Source: Hoplostethus atlanticus (Eukaryota > Chordata > Actinopteri > Trachichthyiformes > Trachichthyidae). Taken from it: a stretch of DNA of 64,000 nucleotides. Both the position numbers and the translations under genes were made by a program. The stretch lies in contig JAXDDX010000052.1 of the NCBI GenBank assembly GCA_034670405.1, positions 2,987,501 through 3,051,500 on the forward strand, written 5' to 3'. Positions 46,790 through 57,680 of this stretch are shown piece by piece (position 1 is the first letter of the stretch; each line of letters opens with the position of its first letter). A model generated the notes under the pieces. That model searched no databases. It saw nothing but the letters and a program-made list of their open reading frames with translations, and was not told the origin of the DNA.

Positions 46790-48784
46790 GAATCAATTAT
46801 TGTTTTACAGTAATTAACACTATTCTGAAGTTAAACCATATTTAATATTTTCTGAGCATATTTATCTAAGATTACAACAAATTGCCTTCATACATGCACT
46901 ACAAAAAAAAAAAAAATACAATAGAGGACTCCTTCATGCCTACTGCCATAGGCCTCCTAAATGTTGGCAGGAGGAAGGCCAGGATGGCTTGTCGATCGTG
47001 ATGTCATGATGTTAATTATGATGACGGTGGTGACGATGACCTTAAGCTGCTTGCCTCAAACAACATTGACAACTTGCATTAATGCTGCAAAATCTTCTCA
47101 CCTCGAGTTGGAGTGATCTTAAAGCCTTTCACCAAAATGTGTAGATGAAGGGGACAGTGATAATGATGCAGATGGAAGACTTGTTCAGGCTGCTCAACAG
47201 AAAGAACACAATACTGAGGTGTGCAGCCTTGGGAACAGAAAAGTTCCTTTCCTTCTTTATTCCAATCCACACTTCGCTAAAATCCTTTGAGAATATTGGT
47301 AGATGTCAAACATAATTTACCAAATTATCACAGGAGCTGATGTAACTACCCCTTGTGTTATTTATTTGGTGAGAAAAAACCTGGTTAAGATGTTAGAGAA
47401 GCTGGGGGCTGGCTGAGAGTGGGTATGGGTTTCAGCACTGATCACACCTAAACTCACATACATTTACACTGACACTGCACTTACAGATTAGCCCATATAA
47501 GAAGAAAAAAATATATTGCTTATGAAGCCACTGCTAATAAAAATGCTTTAATGGCCCGGCTATGTTACCTAGTGTTACGTAGTGTACAGTAGATGACAAA
47601 TAAAATCTAATAATGGAAAGAGCAGGGGATCGATCCCGTTACACTTCAGCAAGCATGCAGCACATGGGATGAATGAGAACTTCTGTTGATTTGGCCTGCG
47701 GTTACTTGAACCTACGATCTGAAGGAAGCAGCTCAAATTCTCCACCGAGGCTGACCAGAGCAGTTATGTGATGCTTTGGGCTTTATGTAGGAACGGTTTT
47801 CATACAGGCGTCAGTGAGGGTACCATCATCATTCTTTCCAGTTTTTCACAGTGCTGTTGAGTAATGAGGACAAAAACAGCAGTTACGTTCTACGAAAAAC
47901 AATCAACTTTCTTAAAAATTCAATGTCTGTTGAGCTGTTCTTACAAATGATGCCAGTTTTAGATACGTTAGAGTCAGTGGTAGTTCTCACACAATTCAAC
48001 ACTCTGATCATTGCAGCGTCAGACATTCAGTAGGTAGGCCTTTTATTATCTTAGGGCATAATGAGGTGCTGAGGCACATCACTACACCAGCGTATTGACC
48101 CATAAAGATCCACCCTGGTTAATTTGAACTCATATAAACCTCTTTTAAGTATATAAAACAACTTGAAAATATATTTTTGAAAGATTGTCCCCCAATGGAG
48201 CTTTGGGCAATGCTCATTTTAATCTACATAATGTCACAGTTTTCTGTTTCCTCTAGATGACGTCACTCTGACACATTCAATCTTCAAAAAAAAGCTTGAA
48301 ACGTTTTTTCATATTTATTCCATTTTGAAATAGTTTTACATGATGTGTAGCTGTAGTTTTACTACGGATAACCACATGACACGCTACTGTACATTACAAT
48401 CCATAGCTACACAAATGGAAGGAATTACACCATTGCACTAACAACCAAAAGTAAACTACCATGCATACTGCACACATGAACATGCATGTACACATTTTTA
48501 TCTTTAATAATGTGCAGGTCCATTTTGAGCTGTACTGGAATTAGTGTGGATTTCTCTTCAAACTCCTGCAGGTGAAAAAATAATATTCATATTTAACAGT
48601 CTGTATGGGTTACTAGCTTTAGTTACTATATTGATACATGCATTTCAACATTTTATGAATTCATTATGCCCTGTATGCTTATTGATTCATGCCAAAATAT
48701 TTGACCTCCATTGTGTGAAAGTTACCCAATATACATGCAACATTATGGGTTTTACATCTTATAGGAGTTTTTCTCTGTATGTTA
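46790..48784. other. Intergenic DNA between tbcel promoter and the 3' end of the macroglobulin gene
   Basis: No gene is recognised. It includes an A run at about 46903-46916 and, from 48100, a sequence resembling the TTAA-ended family (AAAGATCCACCCTGG at the left, AGTGTGGATTTCTCTTC near 48543). The long plus frame at 48544-48990 overlaps the true last exon of the minus-strand gene and is not credible. Confidence 0.5.
48503..48508 (-). promoter_or_regulatory. a2ml: Candidate polyadenylation signal (ATTAAA) of the macroglobulin-like gene
   Basis: ATTAAA on the minus strand lies about 280 bases after the stop codon. A canonical AATAAA is further on at 48314-48319. Which is used cannot be told. 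Confidence 0.35.
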
Positions 48785-48840
48785 TTACAGATTGGTACCT
48801 GCAGCACAAGGGTAGACGTATTCTGTCTCAGCCTGGTCAC
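48785..48840 (-). CDS. a2ml: Macroglobulin-like last coding exon
   Basis: After a CTCTCAG acceptor it encodes [17 protein letters not shown] and stop. The lone Cys near the C-terminus matches the conserved final cysteine of alpha-2-macroglobulins. Confidence 0.88.
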
Positions 48841-51800
48841 CTGAGAGGAAGAAGGAGAATGGTGGAAGAATATGGAATATGCTTGTTTGCGTTTGCTGTG
48901 AAAAGTTGCTTAATTAATCTTAAAAAGTTGTTTTTTTTGGGACAATTGGGACACTATGTGTCAACTTGTAAAAGTGGAATACCTTGTTGAGGAGGCTGTC
49001 TGCAACACTTTTCCCTCTTTGAAAAATCCCTCTTGAAGTTTAGAAATTGCAATAAAAAGTATGCCTGTGTGTAGTGTCTGCCGATGGGTTTAAGGTTTCA
49101 ATAACAGATTGAGAGATTGTGTGTCTGCTTACTTGTCTGGTAGTAGTCATACATCTTGACCACCGCTGGCTTCAGGTTCTGCACCGCCAGCTGCTGTACA
49201 AGCTCTAAGCTATAGTTGATGGGTATGGCGGACGGTAACTGTGGGCAGAGAGACAGATGACATGATCTGATGGATCTGGAGGTTCTCATCTCATCTGATA
49301 TTCACCGCTGTGACTTCCTCTCACCTCTTTTATGTACATGAGAACATGATCATCTTTTTGCTCAACGCGATCCACCAGCACAGCGCCCTTGAGCTGTGGA
49401 GAGATCACATTCAGCTGCGTTATTTATGCATCCTAGCATCAAAACATATACAATTAATACAGTGACTAAACTTTCCCATGTAGGTTAAACTTCCTCCAAT
49501 AACTCACCTTTTCCAAAAACTCTGGGTCTGGGACAAATCCAGAGAGCATTTTGATATCCAGGATCACCATGTTAGTAGAAGCCTGCTTTCCACTATATCT
49601 GTAGTAGAACCATAAAAGTGTAATATATATATTTTATGTTCCCCTGAAGGTTTGAATAATGTACAGCATAGCATAAAATGTTGCAAACAACTTCCCCGTG
49701 TATCACAAATGACTGATCACTAAAAGAGCAGACATGGTGGCTGCAGAATAATTTCAGCATTCATCTCTCATTGCTCTAGTCTAGACCTTAATGTTGACCC
49801 TTACAGTGCCTTCATCTTCAGGGTGAGTTGAGGTCTCGCAGAGTTGCTGATGCAGTTTGCCTCCGGCTTGACCTGGATGCTGAGAGTGGAGTCAACAGTA
49901 GGAGTCGGGATGTTGTAGTTGAGAACCATCTGGGAGAGAGGAACAAAATAAGTTCTACTCTTATTAGGTGTCGCTGGCTACTTTTACTCAAGGAACCTGG
50001 CTTTGGGTTGATGCATGTGAAGGTCATAACTGGGTTAGAGTAACAATAATAAGCTCATACTCTGATTATTAGAAACCTGTTGAAGACGCCTGATTCAACT
50101 CCCATATTAAACAAGTTACTGTGACATAAGAAGCTCACTGCTTTCACTGTTGCCCAAGGCTATGGGTGCATTTTGATATTAACAAAAGCCATCAAACAGA
50201 TTACTTTTATTACAGATCCTGCTCAATCAAACACAGTAACCTGGCAATCACATAGAATACCTTAACCAGAGTATGGCCAATAATATGTAAACGTAGCCAA
50301 CGATATCAGAAGGAACCGATCGTAGGAGAATTGAGAGCTGGTCCACTGACCTGCATTGAGACACACGCCGTACCCTTCACCTCCAGGTTGTACTTTCCTG
50401 TCACGTCCAACAGCGCCCTCTCCTGGTAGAGCAGTTTGTTGTTCTGGTTCACATCAAATGTCAGCTGGCCGCTGGGAGACTGGACCGTCACCGTGCTCGA
50501 ACCTCCTGGACTGAACACCAGCGTAGAGTAGAGAGCCAGGGCCTGGAGAGCCACCACTGTGTCCTGCAAACACACAGTACCAAATATATTTATACATGCT
50601 TACATGCTTACTTGTATTTCTATATACAGCATGTTGAGTAATCCATATTGAACACTGGTTTCCAGCGTCTCCCACAATCAGAGCCGTGCACCACTAACTA
50701 AAACTCTACTCTGCAGCTATTTGGGATGTACCTGTGTAGAGGAGAAGCCTCCGTAGTAGTTCTGCTGGCCAGCCAGCCACCTGACAATGCGGGAGGCGTA
50801 GCCAAGGTCTGCAGTAGTAGGGGTGCCACTGAGGGTGGCCAGCAGCACATAGGAGCTGATCTCCACAGACAGAGAGGCTGATGTTTCTGTGGCAGTCTGA
50901 GACCAGTGGAGGAAACCCCCTGAAAAAGGCACCGTGTAAGTTACCTTGACAGGAATGAAGCAAAATAATTTGCTTCAGTAAGAAGTCTCACCTTCCTGCG
51001 TTGCAACCTTGTCTAGGTGGGTCAGAAGCAGAGCCCGGGTCTCCGTATCTCCTGCCAGGGTGAAGACGTATGCCAGCAGGGCTGTGCTATAGGTGTTGCT
51101 CAGATCATTGATGGACTCCTTCAGGAACGACAAGCTGCTCCTCACCACAGCATGCTACAACAGACAAAGCATTGTTTTGATCAGCACAGAAACTTCTATA
51201 ACTCTGATTTCATACATCTCCAAGTGGTAATCTGCAAGATTCTTATTTTGGCTCCATCTTTATAGCAAAACGGACATTTAATTATATGAAAATGTCACAG
51301 ATTATTACTTTAAAACAGCAGGTGAGAGGTCTGTGCTCTAAGGGAAAGTCTTACTTATGTATTAATTTAAGAGGTGTGTGGGTTCAAAAATCAGACAAAA
51401 CGAAACCAGTAACTCACACACTGAAGAAACAAGGAAAGAAATGACCAAAAACAGTGCAGAAAGAAGACATTTTGGTCAGTAGACATTTCCTCCATCGTCT
51501 CATAATAAATCTCAGTTCTTTTGGCATCAGTTGGCCTCTTTTGGATTTCCTCCTTTTGTTTCTAATCAGTGTGCCAGTTCTTGTTGGTTTCTATACGTCC
51601 ACTGAGTGTGAGACCAGCATGAGATTGTAGCACTGGAAAGAGTCTACTCACAGATGGTGCCAAATTCATCTCCAACAAAGCGGCAGTGACGTAAGCACTA
51701 AGAGTCACTTCATCTGACACGCCACCCTGTAGACAGGAAACATCATGCATTACAATGGAGATTTTTAACTTCTGTTGAGCTGATGGTGCCTCATGCGTTC

Positions 51801-54800
51801 ACTATTGCTACAGAAATAAACATCACCCAAAAGTCAATGTTCATTGAGCTGATTGGTCAGTTTCAATCAGCATGTCTTTTTCATACAAACTCAATGAGGA
51901 CTCTCCCTGTGTACCTTCATCCTGTTGTTAAAGAGGTTTCCCAACTGTTGGAAGCAACCATTTTCTTGTTGTTTACTCTCCAGCCAAGTTTTTGATGCTG
52001 TAATTATTTCTGGGTCAATGTAGATGAAAGACTTTGCTTTGACGAAGGACCTCAGCACAAAAGCAGTCAACCTGAGGATAGGTGTAACACTGGTTAGATG
52101 TTCACTGACAAAATTTCAAACATACTTTCAGTTCATTGATAGTCTTTGTGACAACAGATCAAGTTGCGTGGATTTGATTCAATAACGTTCTCACCAAGTG
52201 TTGCCCACTCCTGATCCAAATGTGCTGTAAGCACCATCGCTGTGCTTGTAGTTCAGCTGCCTCTGGTAGCCTGTATAAGGTTGAAAAAAAAAGAAAAAAG
52301 GTTCAAATACTGAGATTCTACTCTCAAACGCTTACATTTTGTTCAAAGTATTCAACTGGAAAAATATGCATTTTGCCACTAAAAGCAAAACTGGTTGAAA
52401 ACGCTGTTTAGGCAAGGTGACAACTAAAACCAATACAACAATCAACATATTACTGAACAAACCCCCCCCCCCCCAAATATAGATGTGGCAGATCCATGTG
52501 TTGCATCCTGTCACAAAGGTCTGACATATGACTGACCGCTGGTCAGGAACATGGTAGACTTTTCCTTGATGGCTGGGGTCAGCTGCTGTGTGTTTGTCAG
52601 GTATTGGAGGATGTAGATATTGGGGGCCAGGAGGGCCATGTTCTGCTCCCCACAGCCATATGGCATCCTCAGCAACCCATCCAGGTTCTTGAGGGCCCGA
52701 CCCAGGATGTCACCTGCCGGGAAAAACAGCCTCTTTCAGACCAGATGGAGAACTAACCTAACCTTTAACCACTAAATACATCTGGGAGGCGTTTGCCCAA
52801 GGAAGTCACCAGTAGCCTGGGGGTATTTTTTATGGTGGGGCACCACCTCAAAGAAAATGTTCCTTTCATCCCATGAGAATGAAATTTTATATGGTGAATA
52901 TACACAAATATAGTTTCTGTATTATGTTGTTTCAAATTGTGATTAATTATTTGCCATTTATTTACAAAATTATATGTATAACATAAAATATCGCACAAAA
53001 TAGAAGTGACAAGATATCAGGTGTTTAGAGAAACTAGGTCAAATTTGGGACCATATCTACAATTTAAGTGTTTTGCATACCAGGGAATATTCAGAAATGG
53101 CCAAGTTGTTCTTTCGCTAATTTTTGTGCTCGCTCTCCTTGACACAGTTGGTATGAAAATGAATGAACCAACTATTTATAGCTGCTTTTGAAGATTGTTT
53201 TTTTATATTGTATGAAACTACAGTAGTTATATTTATAATATCTCTAAATTGACTCATCTAGCCAAAAATCACCATTTTCCTCTGTGGTGCCTCGCCTTAC
53301 ATGGCTTGAAGGAAGTGAGCCTGTTAACCTGCCAGTAGTTCTTCATCAAAGCAGCACTGAACTGAACATCAATTCATCAGTTTACCTAGGACTGATAGTG
53401 AAGCTCGGGCAGATCCATCAATCACGTTCTCAGGAAGTTGTAGCTCTACTTCCTCTGCAAAAGCCTCTCCTAGATACAGAAATAACCAACATTAGCATGA
53501 TGACAGGGACATAACAATCATTTAGAGAGAGGAACTCCAGTGGAGGTCAGGGCTGCATTAAAGATTTCATTTGGATTCAAGTTTGGCCCACCACCAAATT
53601 GTTTTTCTATTTGGTTGATAAAATGAGTGATATTGAGATAACTCTCGTTAGCTTAGCTTTAGTGAGTACCTAAGATACATGTGTTGCCTGCGATCCACCA
53701 CCCTTCTTAAGTTATAGTCCTGGGCCCTCCATGTCTAAATTGTTTGGCCATTCCTGATCTAAACCATACTGACCTTTTGGACAGTGCAACCAGTTGTAGG
53801 TCTTTGTCTGCTCGGTTCCCTCAGCCTGAGAAGAAATGTCGAAAATCATCTCACTGTCAGACTAATGTTGATATAAACATGGAGACAGTTTTCGTCATCT
53901 TGCTTTCCTTTACCTACCTTCACTATGAGAGAGCGTGTGACCAGGTCGATGCGACCTCTCTCTGGTACACTCACAATCTCATTGTCACATGAAGCGTGGG
54001 ATTGCACAGCCTCAGCACTCACTGACACATTCAAATCCCCTAAGAAAGATTTACAAACAGAAAATATTAGGTTTAATTATCTACTTCTGATAATTCATTC
54101 ACAGACGCTGGATATTCTAACATGATGCTTTGTCACTGACATGGATTCTTTCATTAGTGTAAAAACTGTTTGGAGGGAAATGATTATGAATCAAATGATG
54201 TATGAGGAATAAAAAGAAAGCCATTTATTCCTGGCACTCACTCTTACATGATTTTATGGAGAAAGATATTGCAAGGGCACTACGGCCCTGACCTTGGTCA
54301 TTTATAATGATCTAGGAATTGAAGCATTCATCGTAAGTTGCTGTTTAACCCTACATTCGAACAGAAAGCGAAAAATAATTAGACAGTAAAATTGCTGTCG
54401 ATGAAAGGAGGTGAACAATGCGAGCTGGACAACTTCTCTGTAGGCGACGTAAACTGAGGTCGAGTCGAAATTCTGCTGACACAGTAAAGCGAAAGCCAGT
54501 CAGCTTCAAGCAGGACTCTATCCAGGCTACTGTACCTTTCTTTACAAAATGGACGACAAGCTCATTGTAGTAGTGTGTGGTTTCCCTGAGCTCTATCATA
54601 TGTCATTTATTTTAATTTATTAAAAGAAAGATTTCAACCATAACCATGAAGCATAATGACTGGACTATAAACCACTAATAACGGCTGGACTATTTACAGA
54701 TGTCAACCAAAACCAATCATAAAGGCTGGTCTGTCTCCCGGCTGCTTTCTGTTGTGTCAAGTGCTATCATCAAAACTTCTGGCATGTTGTCACGCCAGTT

Positions 54801-55059
54801 ACACTGCTTATATTTTGAATAAAGCGGTCAAACTTTTATACAAGTAATTCGAGGCAAAACTTGGCCTTGCCTGCTGTCTGAACCTACGTCAGCTATATGA
54901 AAATGAATAGCTGAAGGTTTGGCTCCCTCACCTAACACCGAGGGCACCATCGTCCAGCTGAGGGTCTTGCGTCCATTGGCACACAGACAGGATGAGTACT
55001 GGTCACCAGAGAGGGGGATCAGGGTGTAATCTAAGGGAGGGGGCTGGAGTCACAGTGAC
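48785..55059 (-). CDS. a2ml: Alpha-2-macroglobulin-like gene, 3' half (16 exons, 5' part absent)
   Basis: Sixteen exons join in phase, apart from one extra base in the first, to about 622 codons. That equals the C-terminal two fifths of a typical 1450-1480-residue alpha-2-macroglobulin. Order: the end of the macroglobulin domains, CUB, the thioester domain with PYGCGEQNM (codons for CGEQ at 52643-52654), and the receptor-binding domain ending [11 protein letters not shown]. Family members are secreted plasma protease traps; the Cys-Gln thioester couples to the trapped protease, and the C-terminal domain then binds a clearance receptor. In FNNRMK (exon 51915-52071) the position of the C3-type catalytic His is Asn, as in alpha-2-macroglobulin. 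Signal peptide, bait region and earlier domains were not found; a DIRS element begins 1.7 kb upstream. The gene may continue beyond the window or be a truncated copy. The exact paralogue is uncertain. Confidence 0.88.
49133..49238 (-). CDS. a2ml: Macroglobulin-like exon (receptor-binding domain)
   Basis: It encodes [20 protein letters not shown] and [15 protein letters not shown], with ACCAGACAA/GTAAGC as donor. LKPAVVKxYDYY is a family signature of the receptor-binding domain. Confidence 0.93.
49325..49393 (-). CDS. a2ml: Macroglobulin-like exon (receptor-binding domain)
   Basis: A 69-base phase-0 exon encoding [20 protein letters not shown] and IKE, between CCACAG and GAG/GTGAGA. Confidence 0.92.
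49508..49598 (-). CDS. a2ml: Macroglobulin-like exon (receptor-binding domain)
   Basis: It encodes [20 protein letters not shown] and [10 protein letters not shown]. The STNMxILDIKMxSGF core is conserved. The acceptor is CTACAG and the donor AAAAG/GTGAGT. Confidence 0.93.
49805..49929 (-). CDS. a2ml: Macroglobulin-like exon
   Basis: It encodes [20 protein letters not shown] and continues to QLTLKMKAL, linking the CUB end to the receptor-binding domain. It ends two bases into a codon completed by the next exon. Confidence 0.92.
50351..50563 (-). CDS. a2ml: Macroglobulin-like exon (end of thioester domain, CUB)
   Basis: It starts [13 protein letters not shown] after TTTGCAG and ends GTACVSMQ at CAG/GTCAGT. 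DTVVALxAL is highly conserved and follows GGFSSTQ of the previous exon. Confidence 0.95.
50732..50919 (-). CDS. a2ml: Macroglobulin-like exon (thioester domain)
   Basis: It encodes [20 protein letters not shown] then [13 protein letters not shown] and [10 protein letters not shown]. These are the helices preceding the GGFSSTQDTV junction. The acceptor is TTTTTCAG and the donor ACACAG/GTACAT. Confidence 0.94.
50992..51154 (-). CDS. a2ml: Macroglobulin-like exon (thioester domain)
   Basis: It encodes [20 protein letters not shown] then [16 protein letters not shown] and [10 protein letters not shown]. TYxxALLAYxFxLAG is a family hallmark. It lies between GTTGTAG and GAAG/GTGAGA. Confidence 0.94.
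51652..51726 (-). CDS. a2ml: Macroglobulin-like exon (thioester domain)
   Basis: A 75-base phase-0 exon encoding [20 protein letters not shown] and NLAPS, matching the [19 protein letters not shown] segment of the family. Confidence 0.95.
51915..52071 (-). CDS. a2ml: Macroglobulin-like exon (thioester domain)
   Basis: It encodes [20 protein letters not shown] then [17 protein letters not shown]. The Asn pair occupies the place of the C3 catalytic histidine. The acceptor is ATCCTCAG and the donor AAG/GTACAC. Confidence 0.94.
52195..52270 (-). CDS. a2ml: Macroglobulin-like exon (thioester domain)
   Basis: It encodes [20 protein letters not shown] and VGNT, ending in a split Trp codon. [19 protein letters not shown] is one of the best-conserved runs in the family. 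Confidence 0.95.
52537..52713 (-). CDS. a2ml: Macroglobulin-like exon with the thioester motif CGEQ
   Basis: It encodes [20 protein letters not shown] then [18 protein letters not shown] and [15 protein letters not shown]. The Cys and Gln of CGEQ form the internal thioester in active members, so this copy keeps the motif. The donor is AGCG/GTCAGT. Confidence 0.96.
53386..53454 (-). CDS. a2ml: Macroglobulin-like exon
   Basis: It encodes [20 protein letters not shown] and VL, matching the LxLPxNVxxxSARAxxSVLG stretch before the thioester domain. It is spliced TTGCAG and CTAG/GTAAAC. Confidence 0.93.
53774..53825 (-). CDS. a2ml: Macroglobulin-like exon
   Basis: A 52-base exon encoding [17 protein letters not shown], between TTCTCAG and AAAAG/GTCAGT. 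Confidence 0.9.
53918..54039 (-). CDS. a2ml: Macroglobulin-like exon
   Basis: It encodes [20 protein letters not shown] then [19 protein letters not shown]. SVPExGRxDxVxxxLxV is conserved. The donor is AAG/GTAGGT. Confidence 0.93.
54932..55059 (-). pseudogene. a2ml: Macroglobulin-like exon with a one-base excess (apparent frameshift)
   Basis: After a TGGACAG acceptor the exon opens VTVTPAPSL in phase 0 and closes, in another frame, with [33 protein letters not shown] and a TTAG/GTGAGG donor. The two frames meet at CTCCCTTAGATT. Its length is 128 where 127 would keep the reading frame. Alternatively CTCCCTTAG serves as the acceptor for a shorter exon, preceded by an exon I did not find. An assembly indel is equally possible. 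Confidence 0.7.
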
Positions 55060-56220
55060 CTGTCCAAGAGAGACACTAGTGCAACTTTATTCAAAGTATA
55101 GGAAATACAAATCATGGAAATGTTTGTTTAAATGATCTAAAATGCAGCCTACTGTGTGTGGACATCCAAACCTGTGGCTATATTCACAAAACATCTTAAA
55201 TCTAAAAGTAGCTACCAACTTGCTGATTTAGGAGAAACTCTTAAAAATAATGGGCATGTCAGTCCTAATTTTAGGACTCCTAAATTTTTGGTCTAAGAGT
55301 ATTTCACAAAGCGTTTTAGTGCTAAAACCAGCTCCTAAATCTGTGAAAAGTTAGGGGTAGTCAAGGACTCCTAAGTCACTAAGACCAAATCACAAACAAT
55401 CCTATGCTGGTGTCTGAGTGCCCAAGGACACTGTACAGCACTGAGGCAATAGGCGATAGAGCCTTGGGTGCTGAGCCTCCTCCTAATAAATGCAATACAT
55501 ATTTAGAATTATAGATTACATGTTAATATAATCTGCGATGACATGTATAGCAAGGTTCATTTATGTATAAATACATTTATGTTCATTTTTATATCGGCTA
55601 AATACATTGAATGATAGAGAATAAAACATTGTGGTCTAGTGTAGTTGAAAGTAATTGGCCTAACGTCCTATACCTGTGGCGGTTGTTTGTCGCTTGAATT
55701 CTGCAACCTCTGCCCTTGCCTGAGACTGAAAGAATACCGCGCTTTTCACAGTCATCTGTGATTCTGGACAGAAGTGGGAAAGCCGCATTTATTTACAAGC
55801 ATATATTTTCCCACGCTTCTTTTTTGGTTTTTGAAGTGATCCCAACTCCAAATTTCCCTTTTTATAATGTCCTTCCCTTCATGCACAAGTTGGGCAAGAA
55901 GTAAAGCTGTTCTTGCGTCCAGTTTGGTTTTCGTTTTCGTTTTCACAATGTAGCATCACACGTCTTCCTATCAGCCATGGTTATTCTAGTCTGATCAGTA
56001 AAAGGCTGCTTATATGTATATCTGCTAATTGTTTATGAGATGCCAGACATGTAAGAGGCTGAAGATTAGCTGAACATATACTTGACTAGTCAGTAGCCTG
56101 TATTATTCTTGGTTTCATGTTTAATCAGTGCCTACATTTTTATTTTGAAATCTTTATTTGAATATGGCAACATGGTACCTCCTTCTACAGTATTTCTATG
56201 ATGAAATCACTGACAGAGAC
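55060..56220. other. Non-coding DNA upstream of the last recognised macroglobulin exon
   Basis: No further macroglobulin exon is seen. About 55180-55405 resembles a fish MITE with TATTCACAAAACATCTTA at one side and repeated TCCTAAAT and CACAAA words, but I did not define its ends. Confidence 0.45.
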
Positions 56221-56761
56221 CCATCCCTAGGGCCCTATGGAATCCGCGATCGCGGAATCACGGAGGATTTCACGGAATTGAGACATTAACACGGAATTCT
56301 GAATTATCGCGGAATGGCGCGGAATTTGGCTTCAAAGATGTTTTTTGCTTCAAAAATTGTTACGGCCAGCCGTATTTTCATTGTGTATAAATAAACTGCT
56401 CACTTTTGCACTTACTTACGTTCTTGGTTTCTACTTTATTTTGCGCTCCCCGACTCCTAGACCGGGGAGGTAACATAAATTGGGAGTATGGCGGCATATG
56501 AGTGACAAAATCCGCGAGCGCAATTGAGATCACCGCGCGCGTAATTCAAACAGCCGCGCACACATATTATTTTTGAGAGCGCTTTCACAGCACTCGCGCA
56601 CAGAATATATCTGCTCGCGCGAGCAATATTGTAACCTGCGAGCAATATTGTAACCTGCGAGGAGAAATCCATGCTTTGAGCGCGCGCGCAGAATCCGGAG
56701 CAGGGTGCACAACTATCATTGCTCTCCTGCTCGCGAAACTTTCACCTGCTAGCTCGCAAGT
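56221..56761. repeat. hAT-like element fragment interrupted by the DIRS insertion
   Basis: It begins CTAGGGCCCTATGGAATCCG, resembling the GGGCCCTATG terminus of a fish hAT family. It continues through CpG-rich GCGCG words and a two-copy tandem of GCGAGCAATATTGTAACCT (period 20, about 56618-56660). It stops exactly where the DIRS element starts; the other half was not identified at 62490. Confidence 0.5.
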
Positions 56762-56779
56762 GTTCTATTTCATTCTTCC

Positions 56780-56927
56780 TGACCGCCAGAGGCGGTGCTT
56801 AAGCACTGGATCTTGTCCATCTCGCAAGCGCAGGTCGAGTAATTATACCAACAAAGTCACCTGTGACCTGGGATGACGTAGGGCACGCCCCCAGTATAAA
56901 ATCCCCCGTCATCCAGTAATCTGTTCC
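56780..56927 (+). repeat. DIRS left inverted terminal repeat
   Basis: It runs from TGACCGCCAGAGGCGG to AATCTGTTCC and is the inverse of 62299-62446. The terminal 18 bases outside it (GTTCTATTTCATTCTTCC) are unique to the left end. Confidence 0.93.
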
Positions 56928-57680
56928 TTCTATCTTCTCGCAATCATATGCTAAACGGTAGCAGGTCAAATTGTTAGCTGGCGGCTGGTCTGCTTGGAGT
57001 CTCGCAACCCCAGGGTTGGCGCTACGTTTTGTCGTCCGCCAGAGACTGCGACGAGCCTAATCCAGCTTCTTCCCCTCGAGCGGTCGGCATAGCCGCGCCG
57101 CTTCGAATACGGTTAGTGACTCCACGACAGGTGAGTGACAATTCCTCATATAAGGCGGCTCTCCGGCTCGGAGGGCTAACCTCTTATACGAAGCATACTA
57201 ACTAGCATACTGCTAATTGGTGAGTAGCGCCGGCGTCCGCTAGCTAGCGCTAGCCGGCGGTCTGCTAAATTACTCGGCACTTGGGGGTGGTTCCGCCTCA
57301 CATACAGGCTGTAGATTAGCTCGGTTTGGTTCTCCACTGTATTATTAACCGGAGGTGTTTCCGCTTCTGAAGGTGGTTAAATTGGGCGCTCGCCTCTACA
57401 CGTCGGCGAGCTAGTCACGCAGGAGGGTGGGCTTTCCCACTCCCATTATTAACCGGAGGTGCTTCCGCTTCTGATGGTACAACTGGACGCCCGTACGCCG
57501 TTACGGTGAGCTAGCCCTCTGCTCTCGGAGAGGCTAGCCGCACATGCATAACCTTAGTAAGGCTAGTTAAGCGTGCATGTTAATACTGGTTGCTGTAGGC
57601 CTACAGTACAGTTATTAGTTGGAGGCGTGTAGTGTTTTCGCTGGCTACGCCATCTTATTGTTGACAGGCATTGTGTTATA
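56928..57680 (+). other. DIRS 5' leader with a short direct repeat
   Basis: Non-coding leader before gag. ATTATTAACCGGAGGTG plus a TTCCGCTTCTGA tail occurs at 57341-57375 and again at about 57445-57475, about 104 bases apart. Confidence 0.7.

Noticed and set aside
48544-48990. 148-codon plus-strand frame
   Set aside because: It overlaps the genuine last exon of the macroglobulin-like gene on the minus strand and resembles nothing known.
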